Of a stretch of 64,000 bases of DNA, positions 11,572-22,639 are shown in pieces; within the stretch, counting starts at the first letter, position 1; each line of letters begins with the position of its first letter. Source of the DNA: Auxenochlorella pyrenoidosa (Eukaryota; Chlorophyta; Trebouxiophyceae; Chlorellales; Chlorellaceae); assembly GCA_001430745.1 (NCBI GenBank), contig KQ482042.1, positions 2,049,360 through 2,113,359 on the forward strand. Direction: 5' to 3'. The translations under genes were made by a program, and so were the position numbers. Under the pieces are notes generated by a model. The model worked only from the letters and a program-made list of their open reading frames with translations. It made no database searches and was not told where the DNA came from.

Positions 11572-13334
11572 TTATGCCTCTTTCCTCTTGCTGCGCTTTG
11601 TTTGGCCCGCACCGCTGCCATAGAAGACAATCTGCAGCGCCAGGATGGCGTTGAGCGTTGCGCCTGCGGAAGCATCCAGCATGGCTGATACTCATGACTT
11701 GGGGTGTGCAGAAGGCGTGGGGAGGCTTTGAGCTGCAGAACCGGGAGCGCCCCTCGTCCGGCCCCCCGCGCCTCGCTGCAAGCGCAACCCTGCAGCCTAG
11801 CAGCCAGGACTTTGAGGGCTGCTGCGCCCGGTGACGCCCAGCCTTGCCGGCACTCACTGATGATGGCGCCGCGCAGCATGGCCGCCCCCGCATTCTCCTG
11901 GATGGAGGTGAAGATGCGCGCAGCCGCGCCCGCGGTGTTGAGCGCATACCTGCAGGCACAGCCCAGGGTGCAGTCGGAGAGGCAAGACATGAGCCGGCAC
12001 AAGGCTACCGGCGTCAACTTGAGCCAGCCGCCTGCCACGACACTGAGCCCTTTACTTGGACGCGAATGCAGCATCATGCGGGGTGCTCACGTGATGAGGC
12101 TGAGCTGGCCAGTGGAGGCGGCAGAGAAGTTCTGCCAAATCTGGGGCAGCCTGCACGGACGAGGCAACCAGGACCGGAGAGTGCACTTGAGAACTCGTTG
12201 CACCAGGGGGAAACGGCACGGACCACGGTGCCCTGACCCCACGCAGCTGACAGCACCTCAACATCACCGCAGCATGGAGCACTGCAGACCTGGAGGCCAC
12301 CAGCAGCAGGTTGTTGCAGTCGTACAGCGCCGAGATGTGGGCGGTGCTGAGCTGGCCCGACAGCGCCACGGCGCCCGCCCCCGCCAGCAGTGCGGTGACC
12401 GTGAAGGCGCGCCCCACCGAGCGCCGTTGGTAGTAGTAGATGAGGAAGAGGAGCAGGCCGTTTTGCAGCAGCAGGGCCTGCAGACCAGGGAGGGATGGGC
12501 GGCAGTAGCAAACGACCTGCCAGCAGGCAGCTGGGGTGCGAGGATGCGTGGTGCAGCGGGACTCGGCAGTGCGGCGCCCATCCGCATCCGGTGGGGGAGG
12601 TTGACGGCTGCAGGGGGCGGAGGTGGCACGCCGCGCGGCGCCCTCCCGGCCCACCCACCACTGTCTCGCCAAAGGCGCTGAAGGGCAGGCCCATGAGGAA
12701 GCCGTAGGTGACGGCAATCACCAGGCCCAGCGTCTCCAGCTCAAACGCCAGCGGCGCCAGGCCGGCTGCTCGGCATGATAAGCAGGGCAAGGGAAAAAAT
12801 ATGGGAGAGGGAGTGCAAGCGGCAGGCGCGCTTGCTTGCCCCGGCTCTCCTGCGCCAGCACGGGCGGGGGATACCCCAGGATGCAGGGCACCCAGCTGCA
12901 TGCGCAGAGGGTGCTCACCCGCGCTGCGTGCCCGCACCACGTTGACCACCTGCGGCACCTTGACCAGGGTGCTGCCCAGCAGGATTCCATAGCCCAAGCC
13001 CTGCATTTGGCAGCGAAGTGGGGGAACAGAAGGCAACGCTCCCGACTTCAGCAGGCTGACGCCCGGCGGTGCTACCTGGTGCTCTCTGCGCTCGATCTTC
13101 AGTTCCTCGCTTTCAACCACAATCCAGCAGTTGGGTAAGCCCGACCTGACCACCGCAGCTCGTCTGCAGCTGTTGCCTCCCATCGGGGGAGCGGTCCGGT
13201 TTCGGCGCCCATGCAGCTCCCTAAAAGGCTAATCGTACCTTGCTGATCATAGGCTTCAGCAAGTCGGGTGGAGGCAGTCGGCCGTGGGCCACCTCCCTGA
13301 GCGCCTTCTCCAGGAGAAGGAACAGGTCGGCCAT
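11572..13334 (-). CDS. MPDU1: MPDU1-like PQ-loop membrane protein of the ER
   Basis: Homologues (human MPDU1/Lec35, plant relatives) are needed for use of dolichol-phosphate mannose and glucose in N-glycan and GPI synthesis. Seven exons: 13334-13239, 13000-12919, 12765-12659, 12477-12290, 12150-12091, 11949-11858, 11663-11572; 238 aa, close to the 247 of the human protein. Two PQ-loop motifs are visible: KVPQVVNVV (near residues 46-54) and LPQIWQNF (about 159-166). MPDU1 hallmarks follow, including the ARIFTSIQE segment. Several hydrophobic helices span most of the chain (LLLQNGLLLFLIYYY, LLAGAGAVALSG). The C-terminus ends KRKEA, a KXKXX-type ER retrieval signal. An in-frame ATG lies upstream at 13445, but the start at 13334 matches the family N-terminus better. 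Confidence 0.9.
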
Positions 13335-13946
13335 GGTTGCTGCGTGCTTGGATGAAGAGCCAGGTGTGATGGGGCAGCGAAAGAGCAAGCAGGCACCTGG
13401 CACACTGTGCGCTGGGGCGGCAGCGCGGAGCTCAGCAGCAGCCACACTGAAGTTACGAGCAGCAGTGCATGTGCAGGCAGCTCTTCATGTGCAGCGGGAA
13501 GCCCTGCAGCCAGGGGTCCCGACAGCACTAGAAAATGCTCTTGACAAGCTAGGCAGCAATGCGGAGCAGCAGCACGCATCACCCAAGCCAAAGCAGTTCT
13601 GCATCTTGCATTAGTCCAGCCACCCCACGCTGCCCAATATGCCAGAGATTGTTTGCACCATGCAGCCCTTGGTGCCGTTCAGAAGTCAGTGCGTTGAGCC
13701 ATTTTATCATAAAAATCGGTGCAAGACCATCGCGACGCATCATGCTTGCCCTTGGCAGGTTGGGAGTCAGCAAGCAAGGAGGACGAAATAGCGGTGTGGA
13801 GACGGAGCACAGCGTTAGTGAACAAGCATTTACAGATGATATTGTTATGATCGAGGTTCATGCGCAGAGATGTTGCGCAAAAAGCATGTGTCTCATAGGA
13901 CCAGTTGGTCACGCGGCCCGCCGCAGCATGCCACCCCTGCTGCTGC
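13335..13946. other. Intergenic between the four-TM gene (3' end) and MPDU1 (promoter)
   Basis: Both neighbours are on the minus strand, so this holds the MPDU1 promoter/5' UTR and the 3' UTR of the upstream gene. The part around 13680-13860 is clearly more AT-rich than the rest. No gene seen. Confidence 0.6.
13830..13834 (-). terminator. Putative TGTAA polyadenylation signal of the four-TM gene
   Basis: TTACA on the + strand, i.e. TGTAA on the gene strand, 113 nt past the stop. Confidence 0.5.
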
Positions 13947-15293
13947 TCACATGCGGCAGCATCGGAAGATCGAGCTGACAAACATGGCTGCAGGGCAGCG
14001 GAAGGGAAGCGAACAGGTTGAGTACAACAAGCATGGCGCACCTAAGTAAGCCCGCAACCTGATTAATGCCCAACAGAGCCTGCTGCAGCCCTGGCGGGAG
14101 TCACCCAACCAAACTACAAGATGATGGGCAGACCTGGGATGGTGCCCCCAGCGTGCTGCCCGGCCGGCCCCCGCCTTCCCCCCCCTCCCCACCTCCCACC
14201 CCCCACCACACATACACTTACACACCTGCAAAGAGGCCAACCTCGATGTACGTCATGATGGGAACGGCATCGCGAGCCGTCGACACACTGTCGCTGGCGG
14301 GCTGCGCGCCGGCGGGCAGCGGGTCCGAGGTGTGTGACGCGATCACGCCGCTGGCCACCGCCCACCTGCCGGAGGGAGCCCGAGAGGGCGGGGGCACAGG
14401 TGTCAGGGTTTCTCGACTGCGCATCATTTGTGCGAGGCCTCATGCACCAAACCAACAGGAAGGAAGGGCGGTCAGAGCGGCTTGAGCAGGCTGATGGATG
14501 TGAAGACAATGAATGCCACCGACAGCAGGGGAGCAGCGCAGGGACGGCAGGAGAGCCCAGCCAGGCGGGCTCACCAGACAGTGCCGAAAGCCGCCAGCAG
14601 GATGTCCAGGATCTTTCCCAGGCCGCACAGGTTGCAGGTCAGGCACTGCAGCAGCGACACCGCCAGGGACACCGCCAGCGAGACGCCCACGACCACGTAT
14701 GCGTAGCTGCACGGCCAGGGGGGCACGCAGGGAGTGGCGAGCATGACCACACCATTGCACAAGGTGAACCCAGTCTTGACACAGACAGAGACTGTGCATA
14801 CCCACACCGCCTGCTGGGCCACGGCCTCCAGGCTGCGCAGGGGCGCCTTGGCGCCCCCACATGGGCGCCTGCATGCAGGAGCTGTGCCTGGCAGCACCCA
14901 ACGTCACGCACGTGCAGAGGCTGCTGCTGCCGTAGTCTGTTCCCAGCAGGCAGGAGTAGTTGTAGGACACGTCAGTGCCGTCCACAGACACAGACACGTC
15001 CATCTGCAGGTGGGGCGCAAGCAGGTGGCACACGTGGGTGCTGCCTGCGGCTGCGCTGCCAGTTGGTAGCTAGGCTTGCTCGAGCATCAGACAGGCTGGG
15101 CTCTCACCAGCTTGACTGCCACTAGGATGGCTATGAGGATCGCCAGGATGGACTGCAGCAGGAGGAGCGTGGCAGCCGGAGGAGGCAGGGCGGCTGTGGC
15201 AACAGCTGGCGCAGGACGGCGAGAGGCGGCGGCGGCAGTCAACGCATTCCGGCGCTGTCCCGGAGAGTGCTGAGCATCTACAAGCTGCATCAT
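13947..15293 (-). CDS. Four-transmembrane (tetraspan-like) protein, unknown family
   Basis: Five exons: 15293-15108, 15003-14912, 14706-14575, 14365-14226, 13987-13947; 196 aa, all junctions in phase. Hydrophobic helices: LLLLQSILAILIAILVAV (about 44-61), YAYVVVGVSLAVSLAVSLL (about 94-112), WAVASGVIAS (weaker, about 138-147) and a last one formed across exons 4 and 5 (IMTYIEVGLFAGAMFVSSIF). The first loop holds an N-glycosylation sequon (NYS) and two cysteines; the segment after TM2 is Cys-rich (CLTCNLCGLG). Basic and Cys residues end the chain (RCCRM). The topology recalls tetraspanins or MARVEL/CASP-like proteins, but no diagnostic motif (such as tetraspanin CCG) is present, so the family stays open. 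Confidence 0.75.
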
Positions 15294-15730
15294 GGGCGAT
15301 TACTGTATGGAAACAGCCAGGTGCCCTCGGCTTCTGCTGGCTGTCTCGCTGTCTGTCAGGTAGGGGGTATCGCCTCTCACCGTGCAGATGCTAAACACAT
15401 GGAATAGAATGTTGCAGGGTGAGCAGGCGCCCATCTCGGCTCGAGTGGGGAGCTCGAGCACTTGTGAACAGTCGCTTGCAGGGGCTGCAGCAGGTTTGTG
15501 CTGTGTATGGAGGGCGTTCAGGCACTTGGGCGATTGGAAAATAAGCGGGTGTGCGCCCAAAAGGCCAAATAAGTTGGAGCCGCGCCGACACGAGCACCCC
15601 AGCTGGCGGAGAAGCCACCGCCAATCACGCGTCTGCTGCAGCTTCTGTGCTCAAACTGCTGACACGGTATCCAGATCACTTCCTGGGTGCTGCCAAAGCC
15701 TATGGCCCGCCCTGTCGTCTGAGACACGAG
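15294..15730. promoter_or_regulatory. Divergent promoter region between the four-TM gene (-) and the coiled-coil gene (+)
   Basis: 437 bp between start codons. An in-frame ATG for the + gene at 15551 would lengthen it by 60 residues, but that segment has no conserved look. No TATA box is clear. Confidence 0.5.
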
Positions 15731-16352
15731 ATGGCCCGCCCAGGGCATCAGGCGGGCGTGGCGGGCGCTCCTCCTGATCCCGCACAGCAAATTGACGCAC
15801 TGGAGGCGCAGCTGCATGAGCTGAGCACGGTGCTGGCCGGCCGGGTGGCGGCGGCACAAGCAGAGACGCTCGGTGCGCAGCCAGGCCCGCTGCTGCATTA
15901 TGCATGGGCTGCCACGGCCAATTTTTACCTGTTCGCGGATGGCGACAACGTGGGGCCTTCTGAACTCCCCGCTCTTGGTCTGTGCTGCTGCAGAGCACCT
16001 GCAGCTGTTTGAGTCGGGCGTGGAGCAGCTTGAGGTTCGCCCTACACCTCCTGCTTTGCCATCCGCCATTCATGTGCCATTGTGGCAGCACACCACCGCC
16101 AAGATGCAGGTCTCATCCGTGCACCCCCTTTCCTGCCGGCAGGCGTCAGCGCACGAAGCAGCGGCCCGCCGCGCCGAGCTGCTGGCCTCTGCCAGGCGGC
16201 TGGCACTGGAGAGCAGGGGCCTCGACCTTTTGGAGCGGCATGTGCAGCAGATAGACGAACTGGTGCGGAAGTTAGAGGCAGCGGCTGCAGAGGTGCTGGC
16301 ACGTGGAGCGGCGCAAGCAGCAGCGGCAGCGGTCGCGCCGCCCGTTTCGTAG
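15731..16352 (+). CDS. Small coiled-coil protein of 130 aa, unknown
   Basis: Three exons: 15731-15872, 15994-16034, 16143-16352, phases consistent (ETL|EHLQ junction splits a Glu codon). After a short Pro/Gly N-terminus nearly the whole chain is predicted helical with heptads: IDALEAQLHELSTVLAGRV, HLQLFESGVEQLE, RAELLASARRLALE, LLERHVQQIDELVRKLEAA. It ends in an Ala-rich tail. Size and all-helical build recall small subunits of BLOC-1/BORC or dynactin p24-type complexes. That resemblance is only of architecture, and I do not claim a family. The upstream in-frame ATG at 15551 is an alternative start. Confidence 0.7.
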
Positions 16353-17121
16353 CATATGATATCGGCTGCAGTTGTTCCCACATCCCTCCACATCACTGGT
16401 AAGAGACGCAAATTCTGTACTTTCCACACAGCCACCAGATTGTTTCCAATAAAACAACGATTTTGTCCAGTTGCGGGCGACATTGGACTTCAGGAGACCT
16501 TTTCTCTTTTCTCTCTAGGCAGCTCGTGCACCAGCCGGCAGTGCTACTCCTGCAAGCTGACGCTACCTCGAGTGCTCCAACGTCTTTGTTGCCAGTGAAC
16601 AGGAGCACAAAGGAAACACGTGCTTTTTGAGCATCAGGAGTACACAAACCACAGGTCTTTATGAAGTGTATCGAAGGGATGGTTGGCATCACGCGTGAGC
16701 ACAGATCTGCCGTCGGTCGAGCGCATGGCGGGCTCAGCGCTGCTCCTGGCGCTGCCTCCCCATCCGATCAGGCCTCCCCAGCGCTCATTCCCCGCGCCCC
16801 ACTTCTGTGATTCACCAAATATCGTTCCCGCGTCTTTGGCTCAGCCCAAAAAAATTGGAGGTGAGCCGGGAAGCGAGGTCGCTGCGAGGGAGTGGAGCGA
16901 GCCTTACCCCCTTCTCTAAACTTTCCGAATGATGTGTACAACTGTATGCACCCGCCCTCTCGCTGTCGGGGAGCCGCACTTCTTTCCGCCGCCGCCGCCC
17001 AGCAGTCGCTTCGCTTGCCGCCCTTAGGGCAAGGCAGCTCGTTTGGCCCACCTTCAATGCACGCTGATCTTTTGATGCAGGGCAGAATTCAGGGTTGCTG
17101 TAATCGAGCCACGCTCCAGCA
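16353..17121. other. Intergenic between the coiled-coil gene and the PfkB kinase
   Basis: Both flanking genes are on the + strand. The region is relatively AT-rich around 16370-16470, includes AATAAA at about 16448, and should hold one 3' UTR and the PfkB promoter. No exon was supported on either strand. Confidence 0.6.
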
Positions 17122-19927
17122 ATGGCATCCTTGCTGCCACCGGCGCACCCGGCGGAGGCGCAGCGCCCCCTGGTGGTGTCGGTCCAGGCCCAGGCAATCG
17201 TTGATCATCTCTGTCTGCTCAGTGATGAAGCGGAGCTGCGCCAGGTGGGTGCTACCCTGCAGCTGCTGGCTGAGCGCAGCTCCGCAGGCATGCAGGGCCG
17301 CATGTGGGCTCTCCAGCCGCTGCTGGATGGGTGGGCGCTGCTGCTCAGCTGCCTCTTCCTCAGGCGCTCCATCTCCCTGCTTCTTCCCTGTTGTCCCCGC
17401 AGCTCATTGCCAATGACAATGAGATTGGCGGGTCGCACCGCGTGCAGCTGTCCGAAATCCAGCGCATCCTCACCTCAGTGGGGGAGTACTTTTCAAAGGC
17501 AGGCAAGTGATGAATTTTGCCACTGCGCTGCTTCAGGGGAGGCCAGCTTGATGGCAGGCCCTCAAAACATTGTGTCGGGGCGCCGAGATGCTGCGTTGGG
17601 CCGCGCTTGGTGGCACCACCCCAGCCTGCTCCATGTCACGCTTTGTCCATTTCATGCCGCGCTTGCTTGGCACTGGGCAGGCGGCAGCGCCTCCAACACC
17701 ACGCGGGGGCTGGCGGGCTTTGGCGTGCCCACGCAGCTGCTGGGCGTCCGAGGCTTTGACGAGGTGGGTGGCTGCCTGCATGCTGGGCTGGCGCCCATCG
17801 TCACTCGGCATGTTGCAGCCCGCCCTCTGTTGGCCTCGGCTTGCTGCGGGAGACTTGCCTGCTCCACTGGTCGGCGCTAAGCCTGCTCTGCCTGCTCTGC
17901 CTGCTTGCCCTTCCCCTCTGCAGTGGGGCACGCTCTTCATCTCGTCCATGAAGCGGGCGGGGGTGGACGTCGGCCAGGTGGCGGTGAAGCCGGGCCCCAC
18001 CGGCCGCGCCTGCATCCTCTCATGCGGCGGCCAGCGCACCATGGTGGGGGCAGGCACGGGCGGGGCGCTGCAGGGCGCCACTCGCATGCTCAGCCCGCGC
18101 TTCATCCTCCTGCAGCTGCAACTCCGGCCTCGGCCTGGGCGACTGCTCAGCGCCACGTCGGCCTCTGCAACTCCGTGCCGGGACGCTGACTGGTGACCGC
18201 CCCCGCTGCCCAGCCGTGCACCTACCCGCTCACCCGCCCCACCCGTCCTCTCTGCCCCTCAGCGCACCTGCTTTGACGGCTGCCCCAGGCTGGAGGCCTC
18301 CGAGCTGCGGCCAGAGAGCTTTGAGGGCGTGCAGTGGGCCTTTCTGTCGGCGTATTGCCTGTACAACCCGGGCCTGCTGGAGCGGTCTGTGGAGCTGGCG
18401 CGCCAGGCTGGCTGCCAGGTGGCGCTGGACCTGGCATCCTTTGAGATCATCCGCAGGTCGACTGGGTCATGGGCAACACAGTGTAGCACTGCTGCAGCTC
18501 TCTCTGTCGATGCCCGTCAAGCGCCTGCCCGCCTCTTGCTCCCAACCCAACTACACGCTGGGGTGGCCCAGCGTCCAGACCCGCCCCCCCTTGGGTGTCG
18601 CCCCACCCCCCTTCCCCCCAACAAACACACACACCACCACCACCAGCACCCACCCCCTGCCTCGCAGCTTCCGCCCCAACCTTGTGTCCCTGCTGGAGTC
18701 GGGCGCCATCGACGTCTGCTTCTGCAACGAGGACGAGGCGCTGGAGCTGGTGGGCGGCGCCGCAGCGGAGCGCGGCGCCGACGGCACCGCAGAGGCGGGG
18801 CTGCAGTACCTGTCGCAGCACGTCAACCGGCTGGCGGTGGTGACCCTCGGGGAGAAGGTGGGTGGGCGGGGGAAGGGGGGCAGGGCCAGGGGGGGCAGGG
18901 CAGCTGCGGAGCCTCAATGCTCAGGGAGGCATGTCGGGTTCAGGACCTGCGCTGAAGAAGGAGTGCATCCCGTGCTGCTTGCCTCGCTGCTGCACGTCAA
19001 CACGCATGCGTCACTGCAGGGCTGCCTGATCAAGGAGCGCGGCGCAACCGAGTTCATCGGCATGCCCGCCTGCTCGGGGGTCAAGGTGCGGCTCCGGCAC
19101 TCGCAAGGCGGCCCGCCCTGCATGCCGCTGCACACCAGCCCCGCGCCATGGCTTCAACGCCCCCGCACCGCTGGCCTTCCACCTCCGAGCCTCAATGGCG
19201 AGCCGGCGCTCCGCTCCTGTTCCAACGTAACAGGGGCCAGTTGTGTGCGTTTTTTTGTCTGCAGGTGGTTGACACGACTGGGGCGGGAGATCTGTTTGCC
19301 GCAGGTTTTCTTTACTCGCTCATTCAGGTCAGTGGGCCAGGGCTGCACGTAGGTCGTGTATGCTTGGTGTCCGCTGACCGGCCATGCTGGCTGATTGCCA
19401 CAGGGACAACTGCAGCACCGGCTGCATGCTTCCGTCTTCCACATTCGGCCTGCGCGGCCCGTCCTGAGCGCCCCTGGCTGCGGTGCCTGGCATCGCTGCT
19501 GTTGCCTCTGCAGGGCTACTCGCCCCGGCGGTGCGGCGAGGTTGGCTGCATGGCCGGCGGCGCCGTGGTGCAGACGCTCGGTGCGGAGATGGGGCGCGAG
19601 CAGTGGTGAGCGGCCAGGGCTCGACGAGCGGCCCACAGCGCTTGGGCACTGCTCTGCTGCAGGGCTGGTCGGAGGCCTGGGGGTCCTGTAACGTGGGGCA
19701 TGTCCGCCTTGCCCAGCCTCTGGCGGGTTGGCCACACCGCCAGCACAGGCGACATGTTGCAGCCCAGCAGCCATGAGAAGCAGGGTTCCCGCCCTCCTGC
19801 GCGCCGCAGGTCCTGGCTGCACCAGCGCATGCATGGCGAGCTGGCGGGCGCTGTGGTGCGGGACAGCGCGGCGGCGGTGCAGCAGGCGAGCCATGTGCAG
19901 CCCCGAAGGCTGCGCTGGGCAAGCTAG
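17122..19927 (+). CDS. PfkB (ribokinase family) nucleoside/sugar kinase; probably the N-terminal half of a PfkB-LOG fusion
   Basis: Phosphotransferase of the ribokinase/adenosine kinase fold, closest to the plant PfkB group represented by Arabidopsis At4g28706. Exons: 17122-17244, 17403-17502, 17681-17763, 17924-18043, 18263-18456, 18668-18857, 19020-19085, 19265-19327, 19514-19605 and 19810 onward. Motifs: AGGSASNTTRGL near the N-terminus (substrate-side GG), LDLASFE, and the catalytic signature DTTGAGDLFAAGF (base D301). Intron 2 starts with GC (G|gcaagt at 17503), needed to make the conserved AGGS. If exon 10 is read through, the protein stops at 19927 with 382 aa. If it is spliced at 19885|gcgagc it continues in phase into the LOG exon at 20078, giving one protein of about 607 aa. 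Only 150 bp separate the read-through stop from the first LOG exon, which favours fusion. The substrate cannot be told from sequence. Confidence 0.85.
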
Positions 19928-20077
19928 GCAGGGGCGGGTGTGCTGGAGGCCCAGGCTGGGCGGCTCACAGCGCTCGTGTGCTTTGCCCCCGCTGAACACG
20001 GTCGCCCGCCCTCCCTCATGGCCTGCCCCAACCCATCCCCACCCCCCCACCCCTGCATGCCCGCCCCCCCCCTGCAG

Positions 20078-22020
20078 GAGCTGCTGGCCTGCTACGCGCT
20101 GATCGAGCAGAAGGGGCGTGGGGTGGTCTACTACGGCAGCGCCCGCCTCAAGCAGAGCTCCCCCCACTGGGAGCGCGCGGTGGAGCTGGGCCGCGAGGTG
20201 GCCACCCTGCTGGGCTGCACGACGTGGTCGGGTGGGTGGGGCCGCGCACCTGGCGGCAGCAGAGCTCGGCGCCGCCCCGCCCGCCACGGCCGTCACAGGG
20301 TGTCGGGGCTCTGTCACACCCTGTGCTCTGTACATGAGCAGCCGCTCCAGACCCGGGCGGCCAGCACCCCCGCCTCTCACCCGCCCGGCGCATCCGACTC
20401 TGGTCCCTGCGCACCGCAGGCGGTGGGCCGGGCATGATGGAGGCTGCCACCCTGGGGGCCCTGGAGGCGGGCAAGCCGGTGGCGGGCATCCGCATCCAGC
20501 GCGAGGCAGGGACCAAGGTGCGGGGCGGGGCGCGGCCTGGGCGCCCTGCTAGCCCCCCCCCCCCCCGTCCGGCGCCACTGCTGCCTCTTGAGCTGCTCCC
20601 CTGCCCAACCCCCTCCCCCCCTGCCCCCCCCCCAACCCCAACCCCCTGCCCCAGGTGCTGACCGCCTCGTACCTGCCGCCGGGCTGCCAGGTGTTCTGCC
20701 GCTTCCTGTCGTCGCGCAAGGTGGCGCTGGTGGACTCGGGTGGGTGCTGCCCCCGCCTGCCCACTGTGCGACGGCTTGCTGGCCGCCGACCAGCTGTCAA
20801 TCTGAACTGCCTGTTAGTGGCAACTGAGCCTGGCGTGCAGCTGCTTGCAGCTCATGCACCCGCGCGCCGCCACCGCTGTCCCACCCCCTGCCAGGCGTGC
20901 GCATGAAGCAGAGCGACCGCACCGCCTTCATCTTCCTGCCCGGCGGCCTAGGCACCATGGACGGTGAGGGCGGACGCCCGGCTGGCATGCCTTGTGGGCA
21001 AGCAGCCAGGGCACGCCTGCGAGCAGCACACTGCGGGCGCAGCTCTGTGCACCAGCCACGCCGGAGCAGGCAGCGGCGCTCCTGCCAGCAGTGCCGCCCA
21101 CCCGTGCCACGTGCCGCGACGGTTGCGCCGTGGTGCCTGCCTCCTGCTGCAACCCCCTGCGCGCAGAGCTGTTTGAGATCCTGACGCTGGTGCAGCTGAA
21201 GAAGCTGGGCTCCAAATTCCCGGTGCGGGCTGCAGCCCTGGCGCTCACCGGGTGCAGCTGCAAACAGCACCCACGCCAGCGCCCCCTGTCCCTGGGTCAG
21301 CCCCTTTCCCCCTGCTTTCTTGATCCGGCGCCTGGCCCCCCGGGTGGGCTGCAGCCAAGCTGCCACTCTCTGGGCCGGTCTGGACCGCGCAACAGAACCG
21401 TCGACCGCTGCACCCCCCCCACCCTCTCCTCCCCCTGCAGGTGCCCGTCATCCTGGTGGACTATGACGGCTTCTACGCCTCGCTCATGCAGTTCCTCAAG
21501 GCGTGCGACGAGAACGGCACAGTGGGGGCGCCGGGTGAGCGGGCACTGCGTGTTTGGCAGCGTTCATGTCAGCAGCATCATGCACGATGCTGGCGCGGGC
21601 GTAGGTGGGGCGGAGCGAGCAAAGGGGTGGGAGGTAGCCATCTAGCCAGGGCGCACGCCTTCGGTTGTTCAACCCACTACGCTGCTGCTGTTGCTCAGCT
21701 GCCCGCACCCCCCCTCGGCCCCCCGCAGAGCTGCAAGACCTCATTGTGGCGCGCGACAACACCGGGGTGCTGGATGTGCTGCGCCAGGTGGGCCAGCCCC
21801 CGGCGGCAGCACCGAGCCGTGGGCAGGCCGCCGCTTAAGGGGCCGGGCTTGCGTGGGCAGCGCCACACATCGCCTGCTCAAGCGCCGTGCCCCCCCCCCC
21901 CCCCCCCCTTGGGTGCAGTACTACTTTGGCGAGGCACCGCTGAGCCCCAGCAAGACGTTCCGGGCCTCCACCTACCTCGCCGATGGCGAAGCAGCAGCAG
22001 TTGCGGCCAAGCAGCTCTGA
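20078..22020 (+). CDS. LOG: LOG-family phosphoribohydrolase (lysine decarboxylase-like fold); probably the C-terminal half of a PfkB-LOG fusion
   Basis: LOG enzymes release free base from nucleoside 5'-monophosphates; in plants this activates cytokinins. Exons: 20078-20231, 20420-20517, 20655-20739, 20895-20963, 21167-21222, 21441-21534, 21729-21787, 21919-22020 (stop TGA); 238 aa from these exons. Motifs: YYGSAR near the start, GGGPGMMEAA (built across a splice), the SRKVALV stretch carrying the family Arg-Lys, and PGGLGTMDELFE, the hallmark PGGxGTxxE with its catalytic Glu. The first exon begins inside the fold (ELLACYALIE) and has no convincing ATG of its own. An in-frame ATG at 19940 would require translating a C-rich, acceptor-like stretch only 12 nt after the PfkB stop. 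I therefore favour one transcript and one polypeptide with the kinase, but a separate gene is not excluded. Confidence 0.87.
21890..21908 (+). repeat. 19-base C run before a 3' splice site in the LOG region
   Basis: Poly-C tract ending 10 nt before the acceptor of the last LOG exon (21919); serves the place of the usual pyrimidine tract. Confidence 0.85.
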
Positions 22021-22639
22021 GCGCGGGCCCAGCTGCCAACGTCCTGGCAGCAGGCTGCGGCGGCTGTGTGCTAGGTCTTCCACCAGCGGCGTGATTTGTG
22101 TCACCTTGTACCATTGTAGCATTTTTGTCCCACAAATTTTGTGCTTGCACCCTTGACTGGAAGTCACATGGTGCCCTCGCTGGTCTCTGCAGCCGGCAGT
22201 GCACATGTGGCAGCCAGGACGCCATTGTGGCTTGCAGTGCCTGCTGGGCTCCCAATTGGCCTCTTGCACGCCAGCAATAACTCACTCGAGCGTGGGATGG
22301 GTACATGGAGAGTTCAAACCGGATGCACGAGCTGTCGGGTTCTCCACACCCATGCAGTACAGTCCCCGTACAGCAGCATCAGCGGCACGCCATTTGTGTG
22401 GGCCAAACGCTGCTGCCACACCCTGCACGATACCGTGCACCACGCCCTGGCCGCCGCCTTTGCCATGGAACACCCTGGACGCAGGCGGCGCCTGCAGACC
22501 GCTGCACTTGCATGACTGCCACCTCATCCACCGTGTGCATCCATGCACTGTCAAAATGTTCTACATGGCAGAGTGCTCAATAGTAAAGCTAACAAAAATA
22601 CCGACTCTAAAGAAGCGGGGTGGACGGCATGCCAGCAGG
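22021..22639. other. Convergent 3' region of the PfkB-LOG gene and the RCC1-repeat gene
   Basis: No supported gene; the open frames seen on both strands have no splice or family support. A moderately AT-rich patch at 22090-22150 probably marks the end of the + transcript. Confidence 0.6.
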
